The notes under the pieces were generated by a model. The model was not told the DNA's origin. It saw only the letters and a list, made by a program, of their open reading frames with translations, and made no database searches. The position numbers were made by a program, and so were the translations under genes. Below are positions 16,904 to 24,468 of a stretch of 64,000 nt of DNA, one piece after another; position 1 is the stretch's first letter; each line of letters starts with the position of its first letter. This stretch comes from Bradyrhizobium sp. Ec3.3 (GTDB lineage: Bacteria > Pseudomonadota > Alphaproteobacteria > Rhizobiales > Xanthobacteraceae), in the NCBI RefSeq assembly GCF_000472925.1, contig NZ_AXAS01000041.1, positions 25,969 to 89,968 of the forward strand, given 5' to 3'.

Positions 16904-17631
16904 CCGCGCTCCTTGAAACCCGCGGCGTCTGGCAGCGCTTCGGCGGCCTCGTCGCCAACTCCGACGTCTCGATCTCGGTCGGCCGCGGCGAGATCGTCGG
17001 GCTGATCGGACCCAACGGCGCAGGCAAGTCGACGCTGTTCAATCTCATCGCCGGCGTCCTGCCGCCGACGCAAGGCTCGATCTGGTTCGATGGCGAGGAT
17101 GTCACGCGCATGCCCGCGGCCGAGCGCTGCCAGCGCGGCGTCGGGCGCACCTTCCAGGTCGTCAAGAGCTTCGAGACCATGACGGTCGTCGACAACGTCA
17201 TCGTCGGCGCGCTGGTGCGCAACACCGTGATGCGCGAGGCGCGTCGCAAGGCGCATGAGGTATTGGAGTTCACCGGCCTTGCCGCGCGCGCAGGCGTGCT
17301 TGCAAGCGACCTCGTGCCGGCCGAGAAGCGGCGCCTTGAAGTGGCGCGCGCGCTTGCGACCGAGCCAAAGCTCTTGCTGCTCGACGAAGTCCTCACCGGC
17401 CTCACGCCGACGGAAGCGCAGACCGGCGTCGCGCTGGTGCGCAAGGTGCGGGATGCCGGCATCACCGTGCTGATGGTCGAGCACGTCATGGAGATCGTGA
17501 TGCCGCTCGTCGACCGCGCCATCGTGCTCGACCTCGGCAAGGTGCTGGTCGAGGGCAAGCCCGCTGACGTCGTCCGCGATCCCAAGGTGATCAGCGCATA
17601 TCTGGGAGATCGTCATGCTCAGAGTGCATGA
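16900..17631 (+). CDS. LivG-type ABC transporter ATPase with divergent signature motif
   Basis: A 243-residue nucleotide-binding subunit. Walker A is GPNGAGKST (about 35-43) and Walker B is LLLLDEVLTGL, followed by the His switch in VEHVME. The LSGGQ signature position reads DLVPAEKRRLEVARAL, so the canonical Ser-Gly-Gly is missing; variants of this kind occur in Liv-type ATPases. The C-terminal tail (GKPADVVRDPKVISAYLG) is the usual LivG ending. It overlaps LivM by 4 bp and LivF by 17 bp. It should form a heterodimer with LivF, whose signature is canonical. Confidence 0.92.
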   Translation: MTALLETRGVWQRFGGLVANSDVSISVGRGEIVGLIGPNGAGKSTLFNLIAGVLPPTQGSIWFDGEDVTRMPAAERCQRGVGRTFQVVKSFETMTVVDNVIVGALVRNTVMREARRKAHEVLEFTGLAARAGVLASDLVPAEKRRLEVARALATEPKLLLLDEVLTGLTPTEAQTGVALVRKVRDAGITVLMVEHVMEIVMPLVDRAIVLDLGKVLVEGKPADVVRDPKVISAYLGDRHAQSA

Positions 17632-18319
17632 AGTCACGACCGCCTATCAGGGGCTGGTTGCGATCTCCTCCGTGTCGATCGATGTCGAGAAGGGCGAGAT
17701 CGTCTGCGTTGCCGGCGCCAACGGCGCCGGTAAGTCGACGCTGCTGAAATCCATCGCTGGTGCCGAGCGTCCGCGCTCCGGCACCGTCACCTTCGACGGC
17801 AAGCGGCTCGACGGCATGGCGCAGCATCACATCACGGCCACCGGCATCGCCTATGTGCCGGAGAACCGCCGCCTGTTCCCGCGTCTGTCGGTGCGCGACA
17901 ATCTTCGCCTCGGCAGCTATCTTTACCGCGGCGAAGCGAACCGCGAAGGGCCGCTCGACCTCGTCTTCAACCTGTTCCCGCGTCTGTCCGAACGTCTCGA
18001 ACAGCGCGCCGAGACGCTCTCCGGTGGCGAGCAGCAGATGCTCGCGATCGGCCGCGCCCTGATGACGCGTCCGCGGCTGCTGATGCTCGACGAGCCCTCG
18101 CAAGGCATCATGCCAAAGCTCGTCGACGAGATCTTTCAGGCCGTCAAACGCATCCGCGACGCCGGCATGACCGTGCTGATCGTCGAGCAGCGCATGGCCG
18201 AGTGCCTGGAGATTGCCGACCGCGCCTACATCCTGCAAACCGGCCGCGTGCTGATGCAGGGCCCGTCCGCCGAGATCAAGGGCAACCCGGACGTGCGCAA
18301 GGCGTATCTGGGGCTGTAG
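17615..18319 (+). CDS. LivF-type ABC transporter ATPase
   Basis: A 234-residue nucleotide-binding subunit with Walker A GANGAGKST, signature LSGGEQQMLAIGRAL, Walker B LLMLDEPSQG and the His switch in VEQRM. It is the last gene of the five-gene importer operon, overlapping LivG by 17 bp, and is followed by a palindromic repeat at 18334-18436 that probably marks the transcript end. Confidence 0.93.
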   Translation: MLRVHEVTTAYQGLVAISSVSIDVEKGEIVCVAGANGAGKSTLLKSIAGAERPRSGTVTFDGKRLDGMAQHHITATGIAYVPENRRLFPRLSVRDNLRLGSYLYRGEANREGPLDLVFNLFPRLSERLEQRAETLSGGEQQMLAIGRALMTRPRLLMLDEPSQGIMPKLVDEIFQAVKRIRDAGMTVLIVEQRMAECLEIADRAYILQTGRVLMQGPSAEIKGNPDVRKAYLGL

Positions 18320-18333
18320 TGCCACACTCTCGT

Positions 18334-18436
18334 TGTCATCGCCCGCGAAGGCGGGCGATCCAGTATTCCAGGGACAGCGATGGGATACGGAGAAGCCGCG
18401 GCGTACTGGATTCCCCGCTTTCGCGTGGAATGACAG
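18334..18436. repeat. Palindromic intergenic repeat, TGTCATCGCCCGC family (copy 1)
   Basis: Outer arms TGTCATCGCCCGC... / ...GGAATGACA enclose inner CGCCCGCGAAGGCGGGCG and ATCCAGTATTCC / GTACTGGATTCC blocks. A longer relative is at 29926-30115. It lies between the convergent livF and the otnC-linked small gene. Confidence 0.75.
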
Positions 18437-18479
18437 CGGTGGGCGAGGCGACACCATCGCGCTCACCGAGCTGCGACGG

Positions 18480-18683
18480 TTACCGCGGTTTCGCTCCGGC
18501 CGCCGCAATCAGCATGCGTTCGACGATCCCGTCGAACTCGCTTTTTCCAATCGGATCGGTTGCGGCAAGCTCGTCGTATGTTTTCGTGTTGGGAAGCCAC
18601 CAGCCGTGACGCAGTCCCGCCTCATGGAGAACACGGGCTGCCGCCTCGATCTTACTGGGTGCAGGTCGTGCCGGGTCGCTCAT
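18480..18683 (-). CDS. Small conserved-looking protein (67 aa) translationally coupled to otnC
   Basis: The ATG (18683-18681) overlaps the otnC stop in an ATGA arrangement, and the frame runs 67 codons to TAA at 18480. The protein begins MSDPARPAPSKIEAAARV, continues LRHGWWLPNTKTYDELAATDP and ends MLIAAAGAKPR. It has no TM helix and no motif I recognise. The coding-like composition and tight coupling argue that it is real and made together with the decarboxylase. Its function is unknown; an accessory or regulatory partner of tetronate catabolism is only a guess. Confidence 0.6.
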   Translation of the reverse strand: MSDPARPAPSKIEAAARVLHEAGLRHGWWLPNTKTYDELAATDPIGKSEFDGIVERMLIAAAGAKPR

Positions 18684-19345
18684 CCCCCGTGCGCATGCTC
18701 CGGCAGCGTCAGCCCGAACACCTTCACGAGATCCTTGACCTGCTCCGGCGACAGATGGCGCGGGTTCAGTCCGCGCAGCAGCAGATAGAGTTTCGCCGTC
18801 TCCTCCAGCTCCTCCGTCGCGAACACGGCGGCTTCCAGCGTGTCGCCGGCGACGACCGGGCCGTGATTGGCGAGCAGCACGGAGGAATATTTCCCCGCCA
18901 GCCCCTTGATTGCGTCTGCCACCGCGGGATCGCCGGGGCGGTAATAGGGCACGAGCGCGGTGGCGCCGCATTTCATCAGGTAATAGGCCGTCATCGGCGG
19001 CAGCGCGGCGCGCGGGTCGATCTCGGGCAGCATCGAGAGCGCAACCGAATGGGTCGAATGCAGATGCACGATGGCCCGCGCTGCGCCCCGCGTCTCGTAG
19101 AGCGCGGTGTGCAGCGGAACCTCCTTGGTCGGCGCATCGCCCGAGACGAGCCGGCCGGAGGGATCGAGCCGCGACAGCCGCGCGGGATCAAGGAAGCCGA
19201 GCGAGGCGTTGGTCGGCGTCACCAGCCAGCCGCCGTCCTCGAGCTTCACGCTGATGTTGCCGGAGGAGCCCGGCGTCAGGCCGCGCTCGAACAGCGAGCG
19301 GCCGAAGCGGCAGATATCCTCGCGTAGTTTGCTGTCATTGCTCAT
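18680..19345 (-). CDS. otnC: 3-oxo-tetronate 4-phosphate decarboxylase (class-II aldolase family)
   Basis: A 221-residue class-II aldolase/adducin-fold enzyme. Visible motifs are GLTPGSSGNISVK (phosphate loop), TKEVPLHTALYE (catalytic Glu region), VHLHSTHSVAL (two Zn-ligand His) and LLANHGPVVAG (third His). In the tetronate pathway OtnC converts 3-oxo-tetronate 4-phosphate to dihydroxyacetone phosphate and CO2. The presence of ltnD, otnI and otnK directly divergent makes this assignment firm compared with fuculose-phosphate aldolase. ATG 19345 was chosen; the frame is open 11 codons further up. The stop overlaps the downstream 67-residue gene. Confidence 0.87.
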   Translation of the reverse strand: MSNDSKLREDICRFGRSLFERGLTPGSSGNISVKLEDGGWLVTPTNASLGFLDPARLSRLDPSGRLVSGDAPTKEVPLHTALYETRGAARAIVHLHSTHSVALSMLPEIDPRAALPPMTAYYLMKCGATALVPYYRPGDPAVADAIKGLAGKYSSVLLANHGPVVAGDTLEAAVFATEELEETAKLYLLLRGLNPRHLSPEQVKDLVKVFGLTLPEHAHGG

Positions 19346-19464
19346 GAAAGGGGCGCCCTGTTGGCCTCGTTGTCTCACGCTTTGGCAGCGCGGCCAAGCC
19401 GTGATATGCGGTTCAAGAGGCCGCCGAGACCGGCCATTGAGGAACGTTCCAGGGGACCAATCGC

Positions 19465-20379
19465 ATGTCGTCAGCCTCGCAAAAATCGCGTATCGCCGTC
19501 ATCGGGCTCGGCTCGATGGGCTTTGGCATGGCCACTTCGCTGAAACGGGCGGGATTTGCCGTCACCGGTTGCGATGTCTCGGCCGACGCGGTCGCGCGCT
19601 TCGTCAAGGACGGCGGCGCGGGCGCGAAGACGCCAGCGGAGGCGGCTCGGGAGGCGGATGTGGTCGTCAGCGTCGTCGTCAACGCGGCGCAGACCGAGGC
19701 GATCCTGTTCGGCCAAAACGGCGCGGCCGAGACCATGCCGAAGGATAGCGTGTTCATCTCCTCGGCCACCATGGACCCCGACGTCGCCCGGCGCCTCGCA
19801 AAGCAGCTCGAGGCGACCGGCCGGCACTACCTGGATGCGCCGATTTCCGGTGGCGCGCAGCGCGCCGCGCAGGGAGAGCTGACCATCCTCGCCTCGGGCA
19901 GCCCTGCTGCGTTCGCCAAGGCGCGCCCCGCGCTCGATGCCATGGCGGCAAAGCTCTACGAGCTCGGCGATGCCGCGGGCCAGGGCGCGGCCTTCAAGAT
20001 GATCAACCAGCTCCTCGCCGGCGTGCACATCGCCGCCGCCTCGGAAGCGATCGCCTTTGCCGCCAAGCAGGGTCTCGACATCCGGAAGGTCTACGAGGTG
20101 ATTACGGCCTCCGCCGGCAACTCCTGGATGTTCGAGAACCGCATGCCGCACGTGCTCGACGGCGACTACACCCCGCGCAGCGCGGTCGAGATTTTCGTGA
20201 AGGACCTCGGCATCATCCAGGACATGGCGCGCTCGGCAAAATTCCCGGTGCCGGTCTCGGCCGCGGCGCTCCAGATGTTCCTCATGACCGCCGCCGCTGG
20301 CATGGGTCGCGACGACGATGCGTCGGTGGCCCGGATGTATGCGCAGGTCACCGGTGTGAAGTTGCCAGGCGATAAATAA
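19465..20379 (+). CDS. ltnD: L-threonate dehydrogenase (3-hydroxyisobutyrate dehydrogenase family)
   Basis: A 304-residue NAD-dependent beta-hydroxyacid dehydrogenase: dinucleotide motif IAVIGLGSMGFGMA (about 9-22), substrate motif DAPISGGAQRAAQGELTI (about 124-141) and the catalytic Lys region GQGAAFKMINQLL (about 173-185). LtnD oxidises L-threonate at C2 to 2-oxo-tetronate. The assignment rests on the adjacent otnI, otnK and otnC genes. The 119 bp gap to divergent otnC holds a perfect 10 bp palindrome GGAACGTTCC at 19441-19450, a possible operator. No regulator gene is adjacent. Confidence 0.87.
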   Translation: MSSASQKSRIAVIGLGSMGFGMATSLKRAGFAVTGCDVSADAVARFVKDGGAGAKTPAEAAREADVVVSVVVNAAQTEAILFGQNGAAETMPKDSVFISSATMDPDVARRLAKQLEATGRHYLDAPISGGAQRAAQGELTILASGSPAAFAKARPALDAMAAKLYELGDAAGQGAAFKMINQLLAGVHIAAASEAIAFAAKQGLDIRKVYEVITASAGNSWMFENRMPHVLDGDYTPRSAVEIFVKDLGIIQDMARSAKFPVPVSAAALQMFLMTAAAGMGRDDDASVARMYAQVTGVKLPGDK

Positions 20380-20392
20380 CAAGAGGATTCCG

Positions 20393-21175
20393 ATGCCCCG
20401 TTTTGCCGCCAACCTCTCGATGATGTTCACCGAGGTGCCGTTCCTCGACCGCTTCGATGCCGCCGCACAGGCCGGCTTCACCGCCGTCGAATTCCTGTTT
20501 CCCTATGAGCACCCGGCCGAAGCGGTCGGCGAGCGGTTGAAGCGCAACGGGTTGACGCAGGCGCTGTTCAACCTGCCGCCCGGCAACTGGGACGCCGGCG
20601 AGAAGGGCTTTGCGGCGCTGCCTTCGCGCTTCGCCGATCTCAAGCAGAGCCTGGAGACGGCGTTGCCTTACGCGAAAGCCACCGGCGTCAAGCGGCTGCA
20701 CCTGATGGCCGGCATGGCCAACCGTGGCGATCGCGTCGCGATCGAGGCGTTCTACAAGTCGGTGGCGTGGGCGGCCGAATTCTTCGCGCCGCACGGCATC
20801 GACATCGTGATCGAGCCGATCAACCCGCGCAACGTCCCCGGCTATTTCCTCAACGATTTCGGCTTCGCACGCGACGTGGTCGAGGAACTGAGGATCCCCA
20901 ACCTCAGGCTCCAGTTCGACATTTATCACTGCCAGATCATCCATGGCGACGTCACCATGCGCCTGCGTGAGATGATGCCGATCATCGGCCATATCCAGAT
21001 CGCTAGCATTCCCTCGCGCAATGAGCCCGACGGCGAGGAACTCAACTATCCTTTCCTGTTCGCCGAGCTCGACCGTCTCGGCTATGCCGGCTTCGTCGGC
21101 TGCGAATACAATCCGCGCGGCAAGACCACCGATGGTCTCGCCTGGTTCAAGCCTTACGCCGGAGCAAAGTCGTGA
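20393..21175 (+). CDS. otnI: 2-oxo-tetronate isomerase (hydroxypyruvate isomerase-like)
   Basis: A 260-residue TIM-barrel isomerase of the AP-endonuclease-2/Hyi family. It starts MPRFAANLSMMFTEVPF after an AGAGGA ribosome site. Conserved acidic and His metal-site residues lie in DIVIEPINPRN, LQFDIYHCQI and HIQIASIPSRNEPD, and the final GFVGCEYNP block carries another Glu. OtnI interconverts 2-oxo- and 3-oxo-tetronate. It lies 13 bp after ltnD and its stop overlaps the otnK GTG start, consistent with one operon. Confidence 0.88.
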   Translation: MPRFAANLSMMFTEVPFLDRFDAAAQAGFTAVEFLFPYEHPAEAVGERLKRNGLTQALFNLPPGNWDAGEKGFAALPSRFADLKQSLETALPYAKATGVKRLHLMAGMANRGDRVAIEAFYKSVAWAAEFFAPHGIDIVIEPINPRNVPGYFLNDFGFARDVVEELRIPNLRLQFDIYHCQIIHGDVTMRLREMMPIIGHIQIASIPSRNEPDGEELNYPFLFAELDRLGYAGFVGCEYNPRGKTTDGLAWFKPYAGAKS

Positions 21176-22449
21176 CACTTGCGTTGGGTTGCATCGCCGA
21201 CGACTATACCGGCGCCTCGGATCTCGCCAACACGCTGACGCGCGCGGGCCTACGCACCGTGCAGACCATCGGCGTTCCCGCGGACGACCTCGCACTGCCC
21301 GAGGTCGACGCGGTCGTGGTGTCCTTGAAGAGCCGCTCGATCGAGGCGGGACTTGCGGTGACGCGCTCGCGCGCGGCGGACAAATGGCTGCGCAGCCGCG
21401 GCGCAAGCCACGTGCTGTTCAAGATCTGCTCGACCTTCGATTCCACCAACGCCGGCAATATCGGCCCGGTGATGGACGCGCTGCGCGACGACTGCGGCGA
21501 GGCGATCGTGCTGGTGACGCCGGCTTTCCCCGAAACCGGTCGCACCGTCTACCAGGGCAATTTGTTCGTCGGCACTGTTCCGCTCAACGAGAGCCCGCTG
21601 AAAGACCATCCGCTCAACCCGATGCACGATTCCAACCTGGTGCGGGTGCTGGCGCGGCAGAGCAGGACGAAGGTTGGTCTCGTCAATCTCGCTGCCGTGA
21701 CGCGCGGCGCGGACGCCGTGCGTGCGCAACTCACTGAGCTCTCGGCCAAGGGCTTGGGCGCCGCGATCATCGACGCCGTGTTCGACCGCGACCTCGAGAC
21801 CATCGGCCTCGTCGCCGCGGGGCATCGGCTGTCGGTCGGAGCTTCCGGCATCGGCCTTGGGCTGGCGCGCGCGCTGGTCTCTGCGGGAAGGGTGAGTCCG
21901 AATGTCGCAGCCGCCGAAGTAGGTACGCCGGTCGGCGGACCGGCGGCGTGTCTCGCCGGAAGCTGCTCGCAGGCGACCCTTCAGCAGATCGCGAATGCCG
22001 AACGTGTCATGCCGGTGTTGCATCTCGAACCCGAGCAAATTGTCGCAGGCGGTGGCGAAGCGCAGCACGCGCTGGCCTGGGCACGGCCGCGGCTCGCTGA
22101 TGGTCCGGTGCTGATCGCCTCGAGCGCCACGCCGGAGGCGGTCGCAGCAGTGCAGGCGCGTCACGGCCGTGATGCTGCCGGTCACGCCATCGAGCAGGCC
22201 ATGGCCGATATCGCCGAAGGATTGGTGCAGTCGGGCGTTCGGCGTCTGGTCGTTGCCGGCGGCGAAACATCGGGCGCCGTCGTCGACCGCTTGAAGATTC
22301 CGGGCTTCCTCGTCGGCGCGGAGATCGCTGCCGGAGTCCCGGTGTTGCGCGCTGTGGGCGCAAACGAAGGCGGCATGCTGCTTGCCCTTAAATCAGGCAA
22401 TTTCGGCGGGCCGGAGTTTTTCTCCGATGCGCTTGGGCTCATGCGTTGA
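21172..22449 (+). CDS. otnK: 3-oxo-tetronate kinase (four-carbon acid sugar kinase, DUF1537 family)
   Basis: A 425-residue kinase with the family's two-domain layout: substrate-binding N-terminal domain (IADDYTGASDLANTL; FKICSTFDSTNAGNIGPV; TPAFPETGRTVYQG) and an ATP-binding C-terminal domain (LVVAGGETSGAVV; VGANEGGMLLALKSGNFGGPEFF). It phosphorylates 3-oxo-tetronate at O4 for OtnC. It starts at GTG 21172, overlapping the otnI stop by 4 bp, and ends the operon; a short palindrome (22490-22505) follows. Confidence 0.9.
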   Translation: MTLALGCIADDYTGASDLANTLTRAGLRTVQTIGVPADDLALPEVDAVVVSLKSRSIEAGLAVTRSRAADKWLRSRGASHVLFKICSTFDSTNAGNIGPVMDALRDDCGEAIVLVTPAFPETGRTVYQGNLFVGTVPLNESPLKDHPLNPMHDSNLVRVLARQSRTKVGLVNLAAVTRGADAVRAQLTELSAKGLGAAIIDAVFDRDLETIGLVAAGHRLSVGASGIGLGLARALVSAGRVSPNVAAAEVGTPVGGPAACLAGSCSQATLQQIANAERVMPVLHLEPEQIVAGGGEAQHALAWARPRLADGPVLIASSATPEAVAAVQARHGRDAAGHAIEQAMADIAEGLVQSGVRRLVVAGGETSGAVVDRLKIPGFLVGAEIAAGVPVLRAVGANEGGMLLALKSGNFGGPEFFSDALGLMR

Positions 22450-22489
22450 GCGCAGGGCTCTCTTAGTCCTCTGTTTATTTCTTTCGGGT

Positions 22490-22505
22490 TCCGTACTCGT
22501 ACGGA
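22490..22505. promoter_or_regulatory. Short palindrome TCCGTAC-TC-GTACGGA between otnK and the chemoreceptor
   Basis: Perfect 7 bp arms with a 2 bp centre, 41 bp after the otnK stop and ~125 bp before the chemoreceptor start. A second GTCCGTAG follows directly. It may be an operator for the receptor gene; there is no U-tract to support a terminator. Confidence 0.35.
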
Positions 22506-22629
22506 GTCCGTAGTTAACATCTGCTCAGGTCGTTTGTTGTTGGATGTGGGCCGCACTCCTTTTGGTTGCAGCTATTCCTGACGCGCGGTCGTGGCTCGAA
22601 CGCCGCGATCCAAGACAAGAGACCCAGCA

Positions 22630-24321
22630 ATGCTCGCGAGAATTTCCATTCGTGCCAAGATCATCAGCGTCGTGGCCTTCCTTCTGGCCGCGATGACCGG
22701 CATGGGTGTGCTTGCCGTCATGAAGATGCGGGCGATCAACGCCAACACCGTCGATATCGCCACGAGCTGGATGCCGAGCGTTCGGGTGCTCGGCGAGCTC
22801 CGCGCCAACGTCCTCACTTATCGCACCATGGTACGCGGTCATCTGTTGGCCGAAACGATCGAGGAAAAGCTTGCGGCAGAAAAGACGGTCGGGGACGTGA
22901 TCGAGGCACTGGCCAAGTCCCGCAAGGAATACGAGCCGATGATCACCTCGCCGGAGGAGCGAGCACTGTACACCGAATGGTCCAAGCTCTGGGACGACTA
23001 CAAGAGGGGTACGGACGATGTCATGGCGCTGTCGCGCAGGGATATCGGCAAGATCCCGCACGATGCGCGTGAGCTGAACGCCAAGATCGTTGGCAAGCTC
23101 GGCCTGCAATCGGACGAGGTGCTGAAAAAGGATATCGAGCTCAACACCAAAGGCGGCAACCAGGCCGCTCAGGATGCCGCCGACAGCTATTCCTTCGCCT
23201 TCATGCTGGTATCCGTCATTCTCGGCGTCGCGCTCGTCATCGGCATCGGCCTCAGCTTCTACATGATCCGCGATGTCTCCAGCGGCATCAATTCCATCGT
23301 CGAGCCGATGCAGGCGCTGGGCAAGGGCGACCTGAGCGCGGAAGTGCCGCATCGGGGAGAGAAGACCGAGATCGGCGCCATGGCCGACGCGCTCCAGGTC
23401 TTCAAGGAAGCGCTGGTCGCCAAGAAGGCGGCTGACGAAGCCGCCGCGCGCGATGCCGAGGTCAAGATCGAGCGCGGCCGCCGTGTCGACAACATCACCC
23501 GCGAATTCGAATCCATGATCGGCGAGATCGTGCAGACAGTCTCGTCGGCCTCGACCCAGCTCGAAGCGTCCGCCTCGACGCTGACGGCGACCGCCGATCG
23601 CTCCCAGCAGATGGCGACCACGGTCGCCGCCGCTTCGGAAGAAGCCTCCACCAACGTGCAGTCGGTGGCCTCAGCCACCGAGGAGATGGCCTCGTCGGTC
23701 GGCGAGATCAGCCGTCAGGTCCAGGAATCGGCGCGGATGGCGGGCGACGCCGTCGGCCAGGCCCGCACCACCAGCGAACGCGTCAGCGAGCTCTCCAAGG
23801 CCGCCTCCCGCATCGGCGACGTCGTCGAGCTGATCAACACCATCGCCGGCCAGACCAACCTTCTGGCGCTGAATGCGACCATCGAGGCGGCGCGTGCGGG
23901 CGAAGCCGGACGCGGCTTCGCAGTGGTGGCCTCCGAAGTGAAGGCGCTCGCCGAGCAGACGGCGAAGGCGACCGGCGAGATCGGCCAGCAGATCACCGGC
24001 ATCCAGGCCGCCACCAACGAATCCGTGGGTGCGATCAGGGAAATCTCCTCGACCATCGAACGCCTCTCCGAGATATCCTCGGCCATTGCAGCGGCGGTGG
24101 AAGAGCAGGGCGCCGCGACCCAGGAGATCGCCCGCAACGTGCAGCAGGCGGCGCAGGGCACCCAGCAGGTCTCCTCCAACATCACCGACGTGCAGCGCGG
24201 CGCGACCGAGACCGGCACGGCCTCCTCGCAGGTGCTGTCGGCGGCGCGGATGCTGTCGAACGACTCGAGTCGCCTGAAGACCGAGGTCAGCAAATTCCTG
24301 ACCAACGTTCGCGCGGCGTGA
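22630..24321 (+). CDS. Methyl-accepting chemotaxis protein
   Basis: A 563-residue transmembrane chemoreceptor. TM1 is at about 10-30, followed by a helical ~160-residue periplasmic sensor of four-helix-bundle type (ANTVDIATSWMPSVRVLGELR start), TM2 at about 195-217, a HAMP domain (about 218-275) and a signalling domain (about 300-563). The signalling tip contains INTIAGQTNLLALNATIEAARAGEAGRGFAVVASEVK (highly conserved), which binds CheA/CheW. I start at ATG 22630; a GTG 39 bp upstream gives a longer, less likely N-terminus. No C-terminal CheR-binding pentapeptide is visible. It lies after the threonate operon, so sensing of a related compound is possible but unproven. Confidence 0.92.
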   Translation: MLARISIRAKIISVVAFLLAAMTGMGVLAVMKMRAINANTVDIATSWMPSVRVLGELRANVLTYRTMVRGHLLAETIEEKLAAEKTVGDVIEALAKSRKEYEPMITSPEERALYTEWSKLWDDYKRGTDDVMALSRRDIGKIPHDARELNAKIVGKLGLQSDEVLKKDIELNTKGGNQAAQDAADSYSFAFMLVSVILGVALVIGIGLSFYMIRDVSSGINSIVEPMQALGKGDLSAEVPHRGEKTEIGAMADALQVFKEALVAKKAADEAAARDAEVKIERGRRVDNITREFESMIGEIVQTVSSASTQLEASASTLTATADRSQQMATTVAAASEEASTNVQSVASATEEMASSVGEISRQVQESARMAGDAVGQARTTSERVSELSKAASRIGDVVELINTIAGQTNLLALNATIEAARAGEAGRGFAVVASEVKALAEQTAKATGEIGQQITGIQAATNESVGAIREISSTIERLSEISSAIAAAVEEQGAATQEIARNVQQAAQGTQQVSSNITDVQRGATETGTASSQVLSAARMLSNDSSRLKTEVSKFLTNVRAA

Positions 24322-24330
24322 TCTGCCTAC

Positions 24331-24467
24331 CTCTCGTGCCCCGGACGCAGCGCAGCACGTTAGTGGTGCGCTGCTGAGCCGGGGCCTAGCCGTTCACCGC
24401 GCTCACGCAATGGGTCCCGGCTCTGCGGAGCGGCACTTCGCGCCGCACCGCGTCCGGGACACGAGAG
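24331..24467. repeat. Long palindromic repeat, CTCTCGTGYCCCGGACGC family
   Basis: 18 bp terminal arms with one mismatch (24331-24348 and 24450-24467), with inner GCGCAGCAC / GTGCGCTGC hairpin. It fills the gap between the convergent chemoreceptor and thiolase genes. A half-like relative is seen at 36122-36190. Confidence 0.75.
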
Positions 24468-24468
24468 C

